From Dasania sp. GY-MA-18 (GTDB lineage Bacteria; Pseudomonadota; Gammaproteobacteria; Pseudomonadales; Dasaniaceae): a stretch of 64,000 bases of DNA. This document shows positions 37,132-46,065 of this stretch, one piece after another (position 1 is the stretch's first letter; the number at the start of each line of letters is the position of its first letter). The stretch covers positions 62,001 to 126,000 of the forward strand of contig NZ_JANHAP010000007.1 in the NCBI RefSeq assembly GCF_024734385.1, read 5' to 3'. The notes under the pieces were generated by a model. It searched no databases, had not been told where the DNA came from, and was given only the letters and a program-made list of their open reading frames with translations. The translations under genes were made by a program, and so were the position numbers.

Positions 37132-38097
37132 GTGCTGCCTCTGTACCCCGAAATTAAGCCCTATGCTCGCCATCAGCTTGCGGTTGATGAGCCTCATGTA
37201 CTCTATGTTGATGAAAGCGGTAGCCCCGATGGCATACCCGTGTTGTTTGTGCACGGTGGCCCCGGTGGCGGCTGCGATGGCAATAGCCGCCGTTTTTACG
37301 ACCCTGAAAAATACCGCATTATCACCTTTGATCAGCGTGGCGCGGGGCGCTCTACCCCACACGCCGAATTAAGCTTAAACACCACCCAGCATCTGATTGC
37401 CGATATAGAAGCTATACGTGAATTTTTAGCTATTGATCAATGGATGTTATTTGGTGGTTCTTGGGGTTCAACGTTGAGTTTATTATATGCCCAGGCCTAT
37501 CCGCAGCGGGTATTGGCTTTGGTGTTGCGCGGTATCTTTTTATGCAGGCCGCAGGAGTTGCAATGGTTTTACCAAAGCGGCGCTCATCATGTGTTCCCCG
37601 ACTACTGGAAAGACTACATCAGGCCCATAGCTGCTGATAAACGCGATGATTTTATCAGTGCCTATTACGAGCTGTTAACGGGTAGCAATGAAATCAAGCG
37701 CATGGAGGCGGCCAAAGCATGGTCAGTATGGGAGGGGCGCTGCTCCACTCTGCGGCCTAATCCCGATTTGGCCGAGAGTTTTGGCGAGCCCCATAAGGCT
37801 TTAGCCATGGCGCGTATAGAGGCGCATTATTTTGTTAATCACGCCTTTATTGAAAATAATCAAATCCTCGATAATGTCGATAAGCTGGCAGGTATCCCCG
37901 GAATTATTGTGCATGGCCGATACGATATGGTCTGCCCTTTGGATAGCGCAGTTGCACTATACGATGCCTGGGAAGACAGCGAGCTACATATTATTCGTGA
38001 TGCCGGTCATTCCGCTAGCGAGCCCAGCATAGCCGATGCTTTAGTGCGTGCCACTGAAGATATGGCTGTTAGATTACGTCCCGAAGATAACCCCTAA
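37132..38097 (+). CDS. pip: proline iminopeptidase
   Basis: This 321-residue alpha/beta hydrolase of peptidase family S33 releases N-terminal proline from peptides. The oxyanion motif VHGGPGGGCDG, nucleophile elbow GGSWGSTLSLLYA (Ser about 110), FDQRGAGRSTPHAEL, and the late VHGRYDMVCP (Asp) and DAGHSASEP (His) motifs are all seen. It starts at a GTG behind AAGGATAT. It is followed 18 bases later by dtd, so the two may be read together. Confidence 0.93.
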   Translation: MLPLYPEIKPYARHQLAVDEPHVLYVDESGSPDGIPVLFVHGGPGGGCDGNSRRFYDPEKYRIITFDQRGAGRSTPHAELSLNTTQHLIADIEAIREFLAIDQWMLFGGSWGSTLSLLYAQAYPQRVLALVLRGIFLCRPQELQWFYQSGAHHVFPDYWKDYIRPIAADKRDDFISAYYELLTGSNEIKRMEAAKAWSVWEGRCSTLRPNPDLAESFGEPHKALAMARIEAHYFVNHAFIENNQILDNVDKLAGIPGIIVHGRYDMVCPLDSAVALYDAWEDSELHIIRDAGHSASEPSIADALVRATEDMAVRLRPEDNP

Positions 38098-38115
38098 TTA
38101 TTACGAGTTAATTTT

Positions 38116-38553
38116 TTGAAAGCATTAATACAACGCGTGACTCAGGCGCGAGTCACAGTGGCGGGTGAAACCGTAGGCGAAATACAACAAGGTTTATTGG
38201 TATTGCTGGGGGTGGAGCGCGACGACGACACCGCCAAGGCCGATAAGCTGGCAGAGAAATTAATCGCCTATAGGGTTTTTGCCGATGAGGCGGGCAAAAT
38301 GAATTGCAGCCTAAACGATATCAATGGCGGGTTATTGCTGGTGTCGCAATTTACTTTGGCGGCAGAAACCAAAAAAGGCTTACGCCCCGGTTTTTCAACG
38401 GCCGCCGCTCCCGAGCTAGCACAAGATTTATACCGCTATATGATAGCAGCGCTAAAAGCCAAAGCCGTTGCAGTGCAAACCGGTGAGTTTGGCGCAGACA
38501 TGCAGGTAAGTTTAACCAATGATGGCCCCGTCACATTTTTGCTAGAGGTATAG
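38116..38553 (+). CDS. dtd: D-aminoacyl-tRNA deacylase
   Basis: This 145-residue enzyme removes D-amino acids wrongly attached to tRNA. It starts at a TTG, the only start that gives the conserved N-terminus [18 protein letters not shown]. The family motifs [20 protein letters not shown] and the C-terminal [11 protein letters not shown] are intact. The TTG and a weak ribosome site suggest low translation or coupling to pip, 18 bases upstream. Confidence 0.95.
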   Translation: MKALIQRVTQARVTVAGETVGEIQQGLLVLLGVERDDDTAKADKLAEKLIAYRVFADEAGKMNCSLNDINGGLLLVSQFTLAAETKKGLRPGFSTAAAPELAQDLYRYMIAALKAKAVAVQTGEFGADMQVSLTNDGPVTFLLEV

Positions 38554-38675
38554 AATAAAAATTCTTATTCATTGATCTTTGAGTAAGCTGTGATAGTCTT
38601 TTTGTGGCGCTGATTTGCTACCTTAATATTCAGCGTTAACGAATTGATATCAATACCATCCCATAGGGGGCAATT

Positions 38676-39158
38676 ATGAAACGGATTATAGTAAGTGCAA
38701 TGTTATTAGCAGGCTCAACAGTGGCCATGGCCGAGGCACCAGGTGGCCCAAACTGTGGTTGGGGTAATATGTTGTTTGAAGGCCAGTCTGGCCTGCCTTC
38801 TCACATAGTGGCATCAATTACCAATGGCACCAGTGGTAACGCTACTTTTGGTATGACTTCTGGCACCAACGGCTGTAGCACTTCTGGCACGCTGACTTAC
38901 GGCGGTAAAGAAATGATTAATGTGGGGGCTTTATTGGATGAGTTTAGTGAAGACGTAGCCCGTGGCGACGGTGAAGTATTAAGCGCTGTAGCAGTATCCT
39001 TAGGTGTTAGCGCCGAAGATAGAGTGGTATTTAAGCAAGCCATGCACAATAACTTTGACAAAATTTTTCCATCAGCTGATGTGACTACTGAGCATGTATT
39101 AGCCTCTATGTGGTCGGTAATGCAGTCTGATGCACAACTAGCTAAGTACGCATCCTAA
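38676..39158 (+). CDS. DUF3015 secreted protein
   Basis: This 160-residue protein has a signal peptide (MKRIIVSAMLLAGSTVAMAE). The DUF3015 pattern follows: GPNCGWGNMLFEGQSGLPSH, then FGMTSGTNGCSTSGTL with the two conserved Cys. The function is unknown. GGGGGCAA lies before the ATG. A DUF4105 gene and an alpha/beta hydrolase gene follow, a set that recurs in Pseudomonas and relatives. Confidence 0.85.
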   Translation: MKRIIVSAMLLAGSTVAMAEAPGGPNCGWGNMLFEGQSGLPSHIVASITNGTSGNATFGMTSGTNGCSTSGTLTYGGKEMINVGALLDEFSEDVARGDGEVLSAVAVSLGVSAEDRVVFKQAMHNNFDKIFPSADVTTEHVLASMWSVMQSDAQLAKYAS

Positions 39159-39225
39159 GCTATTCGTGGCGGCCGTTCTGGCCGCCACTATTTTCTAATA
39201 CTATATTCTCCAGGAACTGTGACGT

Positions 39226-41106
39226 ATGAGTCTTATACGTATGAGCATTGTGAAATGGCTCGTCGTTGTTGGCCTGTGCTACGGCTGTACGCTGGCGTTG
39301 GCAGAGCAGCAGCTATTATCTGAGCAAGCCCTGCAACAATCTGCTAGGGATGGCCAGTGGTTAAATTTATTGCATTATAAATCCAAAGACCCCAATAATT
39401 TTTGGCGCAATAATTTTCACAGCTATGTTGATGATAAAACATTTTTTTTAAGCCCTAGCGGTTACAGTAATCCTGTGGCTGAATTACGGGCAACGATTAA
39501 GGCTTTTGTAGAAGACGCAAACAGCCAGTGCAAATACCCCGCTAGAAAACTATGGTTGTTAAATCGTCACCCGCAATTGGCTGAGCAATTACCTGCAGTA
39601 GACTGTGCCGACTATGAACAGTGGCGCAAAAACATAGATGCTCAACAATTGGTTTTGGTGTTTGCCTCTAGTTATATCAACAGCCCCTCGTCCATGTACG
39701 GCCATACCTTTTTGCGGGTAGACCCTGGCAATATAGAGCAGGGCACTACCTTGCTTTCCTATGCCTTGAGTTTTGGTGCCAATATACCCGAGCATGAAAA
39801 TGGTTTTTTATACGCCTATAGAGGTTTGTTTGGCGGCTACCCCGGCACCTTTGATGCCAAGCCTTATTATGAAAAGGTTAAAGAATACTCGCGCATGGAT
39901 AACCGTGACCTATGGGAGTATCGCTTAGATTTTAATCAGCAGGAGTTAACCCTGTTTATGGCTCACGCCTGGGAGCTAAATCTGGTTAATTTTGATTATT
40001 ATTTTTTTGATGAAAACTGCGCGCTGCGCTTAATGGAATTATTAGATATAGCCCGCCCCGGTTTGGAGCTGGCGGCAAAATTTACCGATGTAGCCATACC
40101 CATAGACACGGTGCGAGTGGTAACCGAAGCGGGATTGGTAAACGATGTTTATTATCGCCCCTCTAACCAAGTAAAACTGCAGCATGCCCTGGCAGCGCTA
40201 AATGAGCAGGAGCAACGCTTAGCCGCGGCCTTGGCGGAAGATGAAAGCTTATTGCAAAGTGCGGCCTATAGTGAATTAACCGCAGCGCGCCAGCAATTAG
40301 TTGCCCACACCGCTTACAGTTACCTGCGTTATAAAACCAATAGCCTGCCTCGCGACGCAGCAGTAAGCCGTAGAAACTTGGCTTTATTGCGGGCGATTAA
40401 AGCCGGGCAAGCGCCTATCAAACTTCCCGCTATAACCCAGCCAGTGGCGCCAGAACAGGGTCATAAAACCAAGATGTGGGCCTTGGCACTGGGTGAGGAG
40501 GACGGTAAGGCTTATACCGATGTAGAATTTCATATGAGTTATCACGACCTGCTGGACAACCAAAACGGTTACCCCGCCAAGGCCTCGCTTAATATGGGGC
40601 GCATCATTTTTCGCGCCAAGGCCGATGAGTCTGTGCAATTGCAGCGCCTAGATTTAATAGAGATAGCCTCATTAGCGCCTAGAGATGAATTTTTTAAACC
40701 CCTGTCGTGGCGGGTTAATGCCGGCTTAGAGCGCCAGTGGGTGGGGCAAAAGGATGAACTGGCCAGCCAGGTCAATGGCGGTGCCGGCGTGGCCTATAGT
40801 TTGTACGGTGATCTTTCAGGCTACGCCTTGGCCAGCCTGCGCTTGGAATACAATGAAGGCTTGGCAAAAAATCTTGATCTTGCTCCCGGTGCGGCTTTGG
40901 GTTTGCTGTGGGGCAATGGTAAGCATCAAGCTTTGGTCGCCGCCGAGCATTACCGTTTTTTGGATGGGGTGGAGCGCAATAGTTTGAGTGTAGGCTATAA
41001 CTGGTCATGGGATGTGAACCATGCTTTACGCCTGATGTTTAACCGCCGCCTGCAGCAGTCGCATGATGTGAGTGAAGCCAGTGTTTCTTATAGATATTAT
41101 TTTTAA
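39226..41106 (+). CDS. DUF4105 (Lnb-like) envelope protein
   Basis: This 626-residue protein has a signal peptide (about residues 1-28, VKWLVVVGLCYGCTLALA). A DUF4105 domain follows (about 110-300; SSYINSPSSMYGHTFLRVDP, then DYYFFDENCALRLMELLDIA). The C-terminal part (about 430-626) is built of barrel-like strands and ends in SVSYRYYF, as outer-membrane proteins do. The conserved His and Cys of the Lnb/NlpC-like fold are in SMYGHTF and ENCALRL. An enzymatic or lipid-linked role at the outer membrane is an inference. Confidence 0.78.
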   Translation: MSLIRMSIVKWLVVVGLCYGCTLALAEQQLLSEQALQQSARDGQWLNLLHYKSKDPNNFWRNNFHSYVDDKTFFLSPSGYSNPVAELRATIKAFVEDANSQCKYPARKLWLLNRHPQLAEQLPAVDCADYEQWRKNIDAQQLVLVFASSYINSPSSMYGHTFLRVDPGNIEQGTTLLSYALSFGANIPEHENGFLYAYRGLFGGYPGTFDAKPYYEKVKEYSRMDNRDLWEYRLDFNQQELTLFMAHAWELNLVNFDYYFFDENCALRLMELLDIARPGLELAAKFTDVAIPIDTVRVVTEAGLVNDVYYRPSNQVKLQHALAALNEQEQRLAAALAEDESLLQSAAYSELTAARQQLVAHTAYSYLRYKTNSLPRDAAVSRRNLALLRAIKAGQAPIKLPAITQPVAPEQGHKTKMWALALGEEDGKAYTDVEFHMSYHDLLDNQNGYPAKASLNMGRIIFRAKADESVQLQRLDLIEIASLAPRDEFFKPLSWRVNAGLERQWVGQKDELASQVNGGAGVAYSLYGDLSGYALASLRLEYNEGLAKNLDLAPGAALGLLWGNGKHQALVAAEHYRFLDGVERNSLSVGYNWSWDVNHALRLMFNRRLQQSHDVSEASVSYRYYF

Positions 41107-41953
41107 CTCCCGCACGCGCCTAGGCCTACTCGCGTTGAGTCTGTGCTTAGCGGGCTGTGAGAGTTTATTTTTTTACCCCATGAAGGAGCATGTGCGCAGC
41201 CCCGCCGATATAGACTTGGCCTATAGCGATGTGCGCATAGCCAGTAGTGATGGGGTGAGCTTGCACGGCTGGTTTTTACCGGCCCAGGGCGAGGCCAAAG
41301 GCACGGTGTATTTTTTACACGGCAATGCCGAAAACATCAGCACCCATATCGCCAGCGTTTATTGGTTACCTGAACGTGGTTATCAAGTATTTATGTTGGA
41401 TTACCGCGGCTATGGTCTATCTACCGGCGTGCCTACTTTACCCGAGGTCTTGGTGGATATTAAAAAAGGCTGGCAGTGGTTGTTGCAGCAGCCACAGGTA
41501 CAGCAAGTACCGCTTTATATTTTAGGTCAGAGTTTGGGTGCAGCTATGGCGGGTTATGTGGTGGCCACCGAGCCAGAGTTAAAAAAGAGCCTGACGGCTG
41601 TAGCGCTAGATGCGGGTTTTGCCAGCTATCCGCAGGTGGCGAAAGAGGCGGCCGCCAAGCATTGGCTAACGTGGCCTTGGCAGTGGGCGGTGCATAGCCT
41701 GTTGGGGGATGAATACAATCTCGAGAAGGTGATTGGGCAAATACCGCCAACCCCTTTGCTGCTGATTCATGGCCGTCACGATAACATTATTTCGGCGCAG
41801 CAAATTCAGCAGCTCTATGACAGGGCGGGCCAGCCTAAACAGTTACTGCAATACGATGGCCCGCATATCGCCACCTTTCAACAGCCCGTTAACCGCAAGT
41901 ATTTACTGCGGTTTTTTGCTCAGGCTGCGGCAGGTGAGCTAGTCGCCCCTTAA
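41072..41953 (+). CDS. alpha/beta hydrolase lipoprotein
   Basis: This 293-residue protein starts at a GTG within the end of the DUF4105 gene; a GTG at 41081 is also possible. A lipoprotein signal LGLLALSLCLAGCESLF places the mature protein in the envelope. The hydrolase fold shows YFLHGNAENISTH, DYRGYGLSTG, the nucleophile elbow LGQSLGAAMAG, LLIHGRHDNIIS and the late GPHIATFQ with the likely catalytic His. It resembles the BEM46/YfhR serine hydrolases. Overlap with DUF4105 suggests that the two are made together. Confidence 0.82.
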   Translation: MKPVFLIDIIFNSRTRLGLLALSLCLAGCESLFFYPMKEHVRSPADIDLAYSDVRIASSDGVSLHGWFLPAQGEAKGTVYFLHGNAENISTHIASVYWLPERGYQVFMLDYRGYGLSTGVPTLPEVLVDIKKGWQWLLQQPQVQQVPLYILGQSLGAAMAGYVVATEPELKKSLTAVALDAGFASYPQVAKEAAAKHWLTWPWQWAVHSLLGDEYNLEKVIGQIPPTPLLLIHGRHDNIISAQQIQQLYDRAGQPKQLLQYDGPHIATFQQPVNRKYLLRFFAQAAAGELVAP

Positions 41954-41971
41954 GTGCAGGGGCTGGTTTGC

Positions 41972-42454
41972 TTAATGCTCGTGGCCACCCTTGCCGTGAG
42001 CATGGCCGTGGGTGATTTCCTCTTCGGTGGCGGGGCGCACGTCCATTACTTCTATATCAAAGCGCACCGTTTGGTCTACTAAGGGGTGGTTTAAGTCTAC
42101 GTCTACATTAAATTTGCCCACTTTAACCACGGTGCCTACTTGCATGCCTTGCTCGGTGTTAATGCGCACGGTTTGGCCGGGTTTCATTTTGCCTTCATGC
42201 TTTAAGTATTTGGCGGGTACGCGCTGTTGCATGCCCTCTTTGCGTACGCCAAAGGCATCTTCTGGGGCTAGCTCTACTTCTATTTTGTCGCCGGCAACTT
42301 TGCCCGCTATGGCGTTTTCAACACCCGCTAGCACATTGTTATGGCCAAATAGGAATAGGCTGGGGTCGCCGTTTAGGCTGCTTTCAATTTGTTCGCCTTG
42401 GGCGTCGTATAGGCTGTAGTGAAAGCTCACTACGCTGTCTTTGGTGGCTTGCAT
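41972..42454 (-). CDS. FKBP-type peptidyl-prolyl isomerase (SlyD/SlpA-like)
   Basis: I chose ATG 42454 (MQATKDSVVSFHYSLYDAQG); the frame extends five codons upstream with TTG codons. The 160-residue protein has an FKBP domain with the IF (insert-in-flap) chaperone part of SlyD (EDAFGVRKEGMQQRVPAKYL). A His-rich tail HGHAHGKGGHEH probably binds nickel or other metals. It should be a cytoplasmic prolyl isomerase and chaperone. It is transcribed alone and converges on the hydrolase gene. Confidence 0.9.
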   Translation of the reverse strand: MQATKDSVVSFHYSLYDAQGEQIESSLNGDPSLFLFGHNNVLAGVENAIAGKVAGDKIEVELAPEDAFGVRKEGMQQRVPAKYLKHEGKMKPGQTVRINTEQGMQVGTVVKVGKFNVDVDLNHPLVDQTVRFDIEVMDVRPATEEEITHGHAHGKGGHEH

Positions 42455-42555
42455 GATAAAACTCAACAATAGTAGGTAATAGTGGGTGATTTACGATTAA
42501 AGGGGCGCTATGGTACGTGTTTTTAACCAGCCTGAATAGCTAGCCGGAGGCCGCC

Positions 42556-42741
42556 GTGGCCGACATTTTACCGTTTAAGAAAGTACCGTTAAAACAAAAA
42601 TTTAAGGGCCATACCCTGTGTAGGCAGGGCCATCATAAATGGCGTATAGCCACCGAGCGCAAGTTTGATGTTAAGCAGGGCAAGCTGGTGACCGAGTATC
42701 GCTGCGAGCGCTGCCATAAAATCAAAATCAAGGCGCTGTAG
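42556..42741 (+). CDS. small basic zinc-ribbon-like protein
   Basis: This 61-residue protein starts at a GTG with GCCGGAGG upstream. It carries TLCRQGHHKWRIATERKFDV and then YRCERCHKIKIKAL, giving C-x(3)-H...C-x(2)-C-H ligands that could hold one zinc. It is very rich in Lys and Arg. No function is known to me. It lies 39 bases ahead of the Kazal-domain lipoprotein gene. Confidence 0.6.
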   Translation: MADILPFKKVPLKQKFKGHTLCRQGHHKWRIATERKFDVKQGKLVTEYRCERCHKIKIKAL

Positions 42742-42780
42742 TTGCGCTTTTACTAGCTTAACCAGGGTAGGAGATACACC

Positions 42781-43035
42781 GTGATAAAAACGATAATGCT
42801 ATGTGTTGCCGCAGTTATATTGGTGGCCTGTGCTGCCAGTGAGCGCAGTGTGCCTGACGCGGCTGGCCGCTGCGCAGAGCCACGGCCGGAAATCTGCACC
42901 CGCGAGTACCGCCCGGTCTGTGGGGTGCAAACTAATAGCTTGGCAAAAACCTATGGCAATGCCTGTACAGCTTGTGCGGATGGGCAGGTTATTTATTACT
43001 TAGAGGGGGCTTGTAAGGGGCGGGCGCCGCGCTGA
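42781..43035 (+). CDS. lipoprotein with Kazal-type inhibitor domain
   Basis: This 84-residue protein has a lipoprotein signal (MIKTIMLCVAAVILVACAAS). A Kazal-like domain follows with six Cys: GRCAEPRPEICTREYRPVCG, then KTYGNACTACADG and EGAC. Kazal domains inhibit serine proteases. Such a lipoprotein could protect the cell surface against outside proteases, which is an inference. GTAGGAGAT lies ahead of the GTG start. Confidence 0.75.
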   Translation: MIKTIMLCVAAVILVACAASERSVPDAAGRCAEPRPEICTREYRPVCGVQTNSLAKTYGNACTACADGQVIYYLEGACKGRAPR

Positions 43036-43062
43036 GCGGCTGTAGTCGTGCGGCCTATGGGC

Positions 43063-43320
43063 TTAGCGAGTGAGTTTGTTTTCTATATCGGCTAGCAACT
43101 GACGCACCACGTCGGCACCTTCTACTGACTCTATTACCATGGCCAGTCCCAGCATGTGCTCGGCTATGACCTTTTTGACTGAAAGATTATGGGCTTCGGC
43201 GCGGTCGCGCAGCAATAAAAATGCACTGGCGCCTATCTCATCGATTTGCTCCTGTTCAGTCATGGCGGGGTTGGGGCTGCGAAATCGCTCTAGTTCGACA
43301 ACATTGCTAATCGGTGGCAT
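43063..43320 (-). CDS. hypothetical small helical protein
   Basis: I do not recognise this 85-residue cytoplasmic protein. It starts MPPISNVVELERFRSPNPAM and is otherwise predicted helical (EIGASAFLLLRDRAEAHNLS, VKKVIAEHMLGLAMVIESVE). No Cys or membrane helix is present. On the minus strand AGGAACCACCCC precedes the ATG. It converges on the Kazal gene and is divergent from parC. Confidence 0.5.
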   Translation of the reverse strand: MPPISNVVELERFRSPNPAMTEQEQIDEIGASAFLLLRDRAEAHNLSVKKVIAEHMLGLAMVIESVEGADVVRQLLADIENKLTR

Positions 43321-43547
43321 GGGGTGGTTCCTGGGGAGTGATAGTGGCGTTGTTTAATTGCTGTACAGTATAAGTTTTAAGCGGCCGCGTGAAACTAAGT
43401 AATTACCCATCCCAGCCTGCGTAAAACACCTATGATGGCTGGTAACGGGCTGATTTCTCAGAGATAATCGTGGCTAATTTTTTGCTGTGTTGGCCCTTGT
43501 ATGCACAGCAGTAACACACTTAGCACTACGTAAGTCAGGAACCCTCT

Positions 43548-45800
43548 ATGTCACAGCAGGTTATTATTGGTGAAGATGGGGTAGAGCAATTCTCCCTCAA
43601 GCATTACACCGAAAAAGCATACCTCGATTATTCCATGTACGTTATTCTCGACCGGGCCCTGCCTAATATAGCCGACGGCCTTAAGCCGGTGCAGCGCCGT
43701 ATTATCTATGCTATGAGTGAGCTGGGCCTCAAGGCCGGAGCCAAATACAAAAAGTCTGCTCGTACCGTGGGTGACGTAATAGGTAAGTTCCATCCGCATG
43801 GCGATAGCGCCGCCTATGAGGCCATGGTGTTAATGGCCCAGCCTTTCTCCTACCGCTACCCGCTAATCGATGGCCAGGGTAACTGGGGCTCGCAGGATGA
43901 CCCTAAATCCTTTGCCGCCATGCGTTACACCGAATCTAAATTACATGGCTTTGCCGATGTGTTGTTATCAGAGCTAGGCCAGGGCACGGTAGACTGGCAG
44001 CCCAACTTTGATGGCACCATGGACGAGCCCAAGGTGCTGCCTTCAAGAGCACCCTCGGTATTGCTTAATGGTGTTACTGGCATAGCGGTGGGCATGGCGA
44101 CTGATATCCCCCCGCACAATGTACGGGAGGTGATAGGCGCCACCATACACATGTTAGAAAATCCCAAAGCCACCGTGACGGAACTAATGGAGTTTGTGCA
44201 GGGTCCCGACTACCCCACCGAAGCAGAAATTATTACTGCCCCCGCCGACATACAAAAAATGTATGAAACTGGCAAAGGCAGCATGCGTATGCGGGCGATA
44301 TGGCAAAAAGAAGGCCCCGATGTGGTTATTACCGCCTTGCCGCATCAGGTATCGGGTTCAAAAATATTAGAGCAAATAGCCGCACAAATGCAGGCCAAAA
44401 AACTGCCCATGGTAGCGGACTTACGCGATGAGTCAGATCACGAAAACCCCACCCGTTTGGTGATAGTGCCGCGTTCCAATCGGGTAGATGTAGAGCCCAT
44501 GATGAACCACCTGTTTGCCTCTACCGATTTAGAGCGCACCTATCGCATCAATATGAATATGATAGGCATAGATGGTCGCCCACAGGTGAAGCCGCTTAAT
44601 CGTATTTTAAGTGAGTGGTTAGAATTTAGAATAGACACTACCACTCGCCGTTTGCAGTTCCGCTTGGATAAAGTGCTGGAGCGCTTACACAAATTAGACG
44701 GTTTATTAATTGCCTTCCTCAACATAGATGAAGTCATCCATATTATTCGCACCGAAGACGAGCCTAAAAAAGTATTAATGGCCCGCTTTGAGTTAAGTGA
44801 AGTGCAGGCCGATTACATACTCGATACCAAGTTGCGGCAATTAGCGCGTTTGGAAGAAATGAAAATACGCGCCGAGCAGGAAGAGCTAAACAAAGAGCGC
44901 GAAAATCTAGAAACCACCTTAGGCTCACCCAGACGACTAAAAACTCTGGTGAAAAAAGAGCTACAAGCGGTAGTGGACGAATACGGTGACGATAGACGCT
45001 CACCCATAGTCAGCCGTGCTGAGGCTCGCGCCTTTAGCGAAGAAGAATTAATGACCACCGAACCGGTAACCGTGGTGCTGTCAGAAAAAGGCTGGATACG
45101 CTCAGGTAAAGGCCATGAGTTAGACCCTGCCGCGCTGAGTTATAAGTCGGGGGATAACCTGCACTTAGCCGCCCGAGGTAAGTCTAACCAATCGGTGGTC
45201 ATACTGGACTCCAGTGGCCGCTCTTATACTGTTGCTGCCCATAGCCTGCCCTCGGCTCGTGGCCAGGGCGAGCCGCTAACCGGTCGCATTAACCCGCCTT
45301 CGGGAGTGCGCTTTGAAGGCTTATTAATGGGTAAGGCTGACGATTTGTATTTGCTTGCCTCTGATGCTGGCTACGGTTTCATTGTTAAGTACGAAGATTT
45401 ACAGAGTAAAAATAAAGCCGGTAAAGCAGCGTTAACCCTACCTAAAGGTGGCCGCGTGCTACAGCCTTCGCCGGTAGGTGAGGCCGAAGGTGCTAACGTC
45501 GTGGCGGTGAGCAATGAGGGCCGTATGCTGTTGTTTCCCATTGCCGACTTGCCGGTGATGGCGCGCGGTAAAGGTAATAAAATTATCGGCATACCCTCGG
45601 CGCGCTTACAAGCCCGTGAAGAATTTATGGTGGGCGTACAGGTGATACGCGCAGGCCAAAGCTTGCGGGTACATGCTGGCAAGCGTTACCTAAATATGAA
45701 ATTTAACGAGCTGGACCACTATGCCGGTGAGCGTGGCCGCCGCGGTAATAAATTACCCCGTGGTTTTCAGAAAGTTGACCGTATAGAGGTGCTGGATTAA
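43548..45800 (+). CDS. parC: DNA topoisomerase IV subunit A
   Basis: This 750-residue protein starts [20 protein letters not shown]. The breakage-reunion domain has [20 protein letters not shown] and the quinolone-determining stretch [13 protein letters not shown]. The catalytic Tyr lies in [10 protein letters not shown] (about residue 127). A coiled-coil gate and a C-terminal beta-pinwheel follow (about 500-750). With ParE it unlinks daughter chromosomes. parE is not next to it. The stop codon lies inside a 22-base palindrome. Confidence 0.96.
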   Translation: MSQQVIIGEDGVEQFSLKHYTEKAYLDYSMYVILDRALPNIADGLKPVQRRIIYAMSELGLKAGAKYKKSARTVGDVIGKFHPHGDSAAYEAMVLMAQPFSYRYPLIDGQGNWGSQDDPKSFAAMRYTESKLHGFADVLLSELGQGTVDWQPNFDGTMDEPKVLPSRAPSVLLNGVTGIAVGMATDIPPHNVREVIGATIHMLENPKATVTELMEFVQGPDYPTEAEIITAPADIQKMYETGKGSMRMRAIWQKEGPDVVITALPHQVSGSKILEQIAAQMQAKKLPMVADLRDESDHENPTRLVIVPRSNRVDVEPMMNHLFASTDLERTYRINMNMIGIDGRPQVKPLNRILSEWLEFRIDTTTRRLQFRLDKVLERLHKLDGLLIAFLNIDEVIHIIRTEDEPKKVLMARFELSEVQADYILDTKLRQLARLEEMKIRAEQEELNKERENLETTLGSPRRLKTLVKKELQAVVDEYGDDRRSPIVSRAEARAFSEEELMTTEPVTVVLSEKGWIRSGKGHELDPAALSYKSGDNLHLAARGKSNQSVVILDSSGRSYTVAAHSLPSARGQGEPLTGRINPPSGVRFEGLLMGKADDLYLLASDAGYGFIVKYEDLQSKNKAGKAALTLPKGGRVLQPSPVGEAEGANVVAVSNEGRMLLFPIADLPVMARGKGNKIIGIPSARLQAREEFMVGVQVIRAGQSLRVHAGKRYLNMKFNELDHYAGERGRRGNKLPRGFQKVDRIEVLD

Positions 45801-45809
45801 TCCAGCACC
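45788..45809. other. 22-base perfect palindrome over the parC stop codon
   Basis: GGTGCTGGATTAATCCAGCACC reads the same on both strands, and the parC stop TAA (45798-45800) is at its centre. In RNA it would form a nine-pair stem. A terminator-like hairpin follows 68 bases later. A 3' end structure is the simplest reading. Confidence 0.55.
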
Positions 45810-45876
45810 CAGCTAGTCTATGCAGCTAAATACTCCCATACGTTATCTGGGTTTTGTTATCGCCAAAACCTACCTC

Positions 45877-45913
45877 AACATGACGGCCACCCTGTGGGCC
45901 ATCATGTTTTCTA
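45877..45913 (+). terminator. terminator-like hairpin behind parC
   Basis: AACATGACGGCC and GGCCATCATGTT pair with one mismatch around an 8-base loop, followed by a short TTTTCTATTCTTT tract. It is the probable end of the parC message. Confidence 0.7.
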
Positions 45914-46006
45914 TTCTTTGGTAGCGCTTTAGTGCTTAAACCCGTTAGCCGTTAAAAGACGGATAACGAGTGCTACCCAAAAATTATTTTCAATACTGCA
46001 GCTTGC

Positions 46007-46032
46007 CTACGCTATGCTAGTTCATAGCGTAG
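46007..46032. promoter_or_regulatory. 10 bp inverted repeat upstream of the PuuB-like gene
   Basis: CTACGCTATG (46007-46016) and CATAGCGTAG (46023-46032) are exact complements with a 6-base spacer, 33 bases before the ATG of the oxidoreductase. It has the size of a dimeric repressor site. A leader hairpin in RNA is the alternative. Confidence 0.5.
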
Positions 46033-46065
46033 TGCTGCTGTGCAGCAAAATATAGAGGTTAAGGT

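Noticed and set aside
45820-45924. 34-codon hydrophobic open frame behind parC
   Set aside because: No ribosome site, and it overlaps the parC terminator hairpin.
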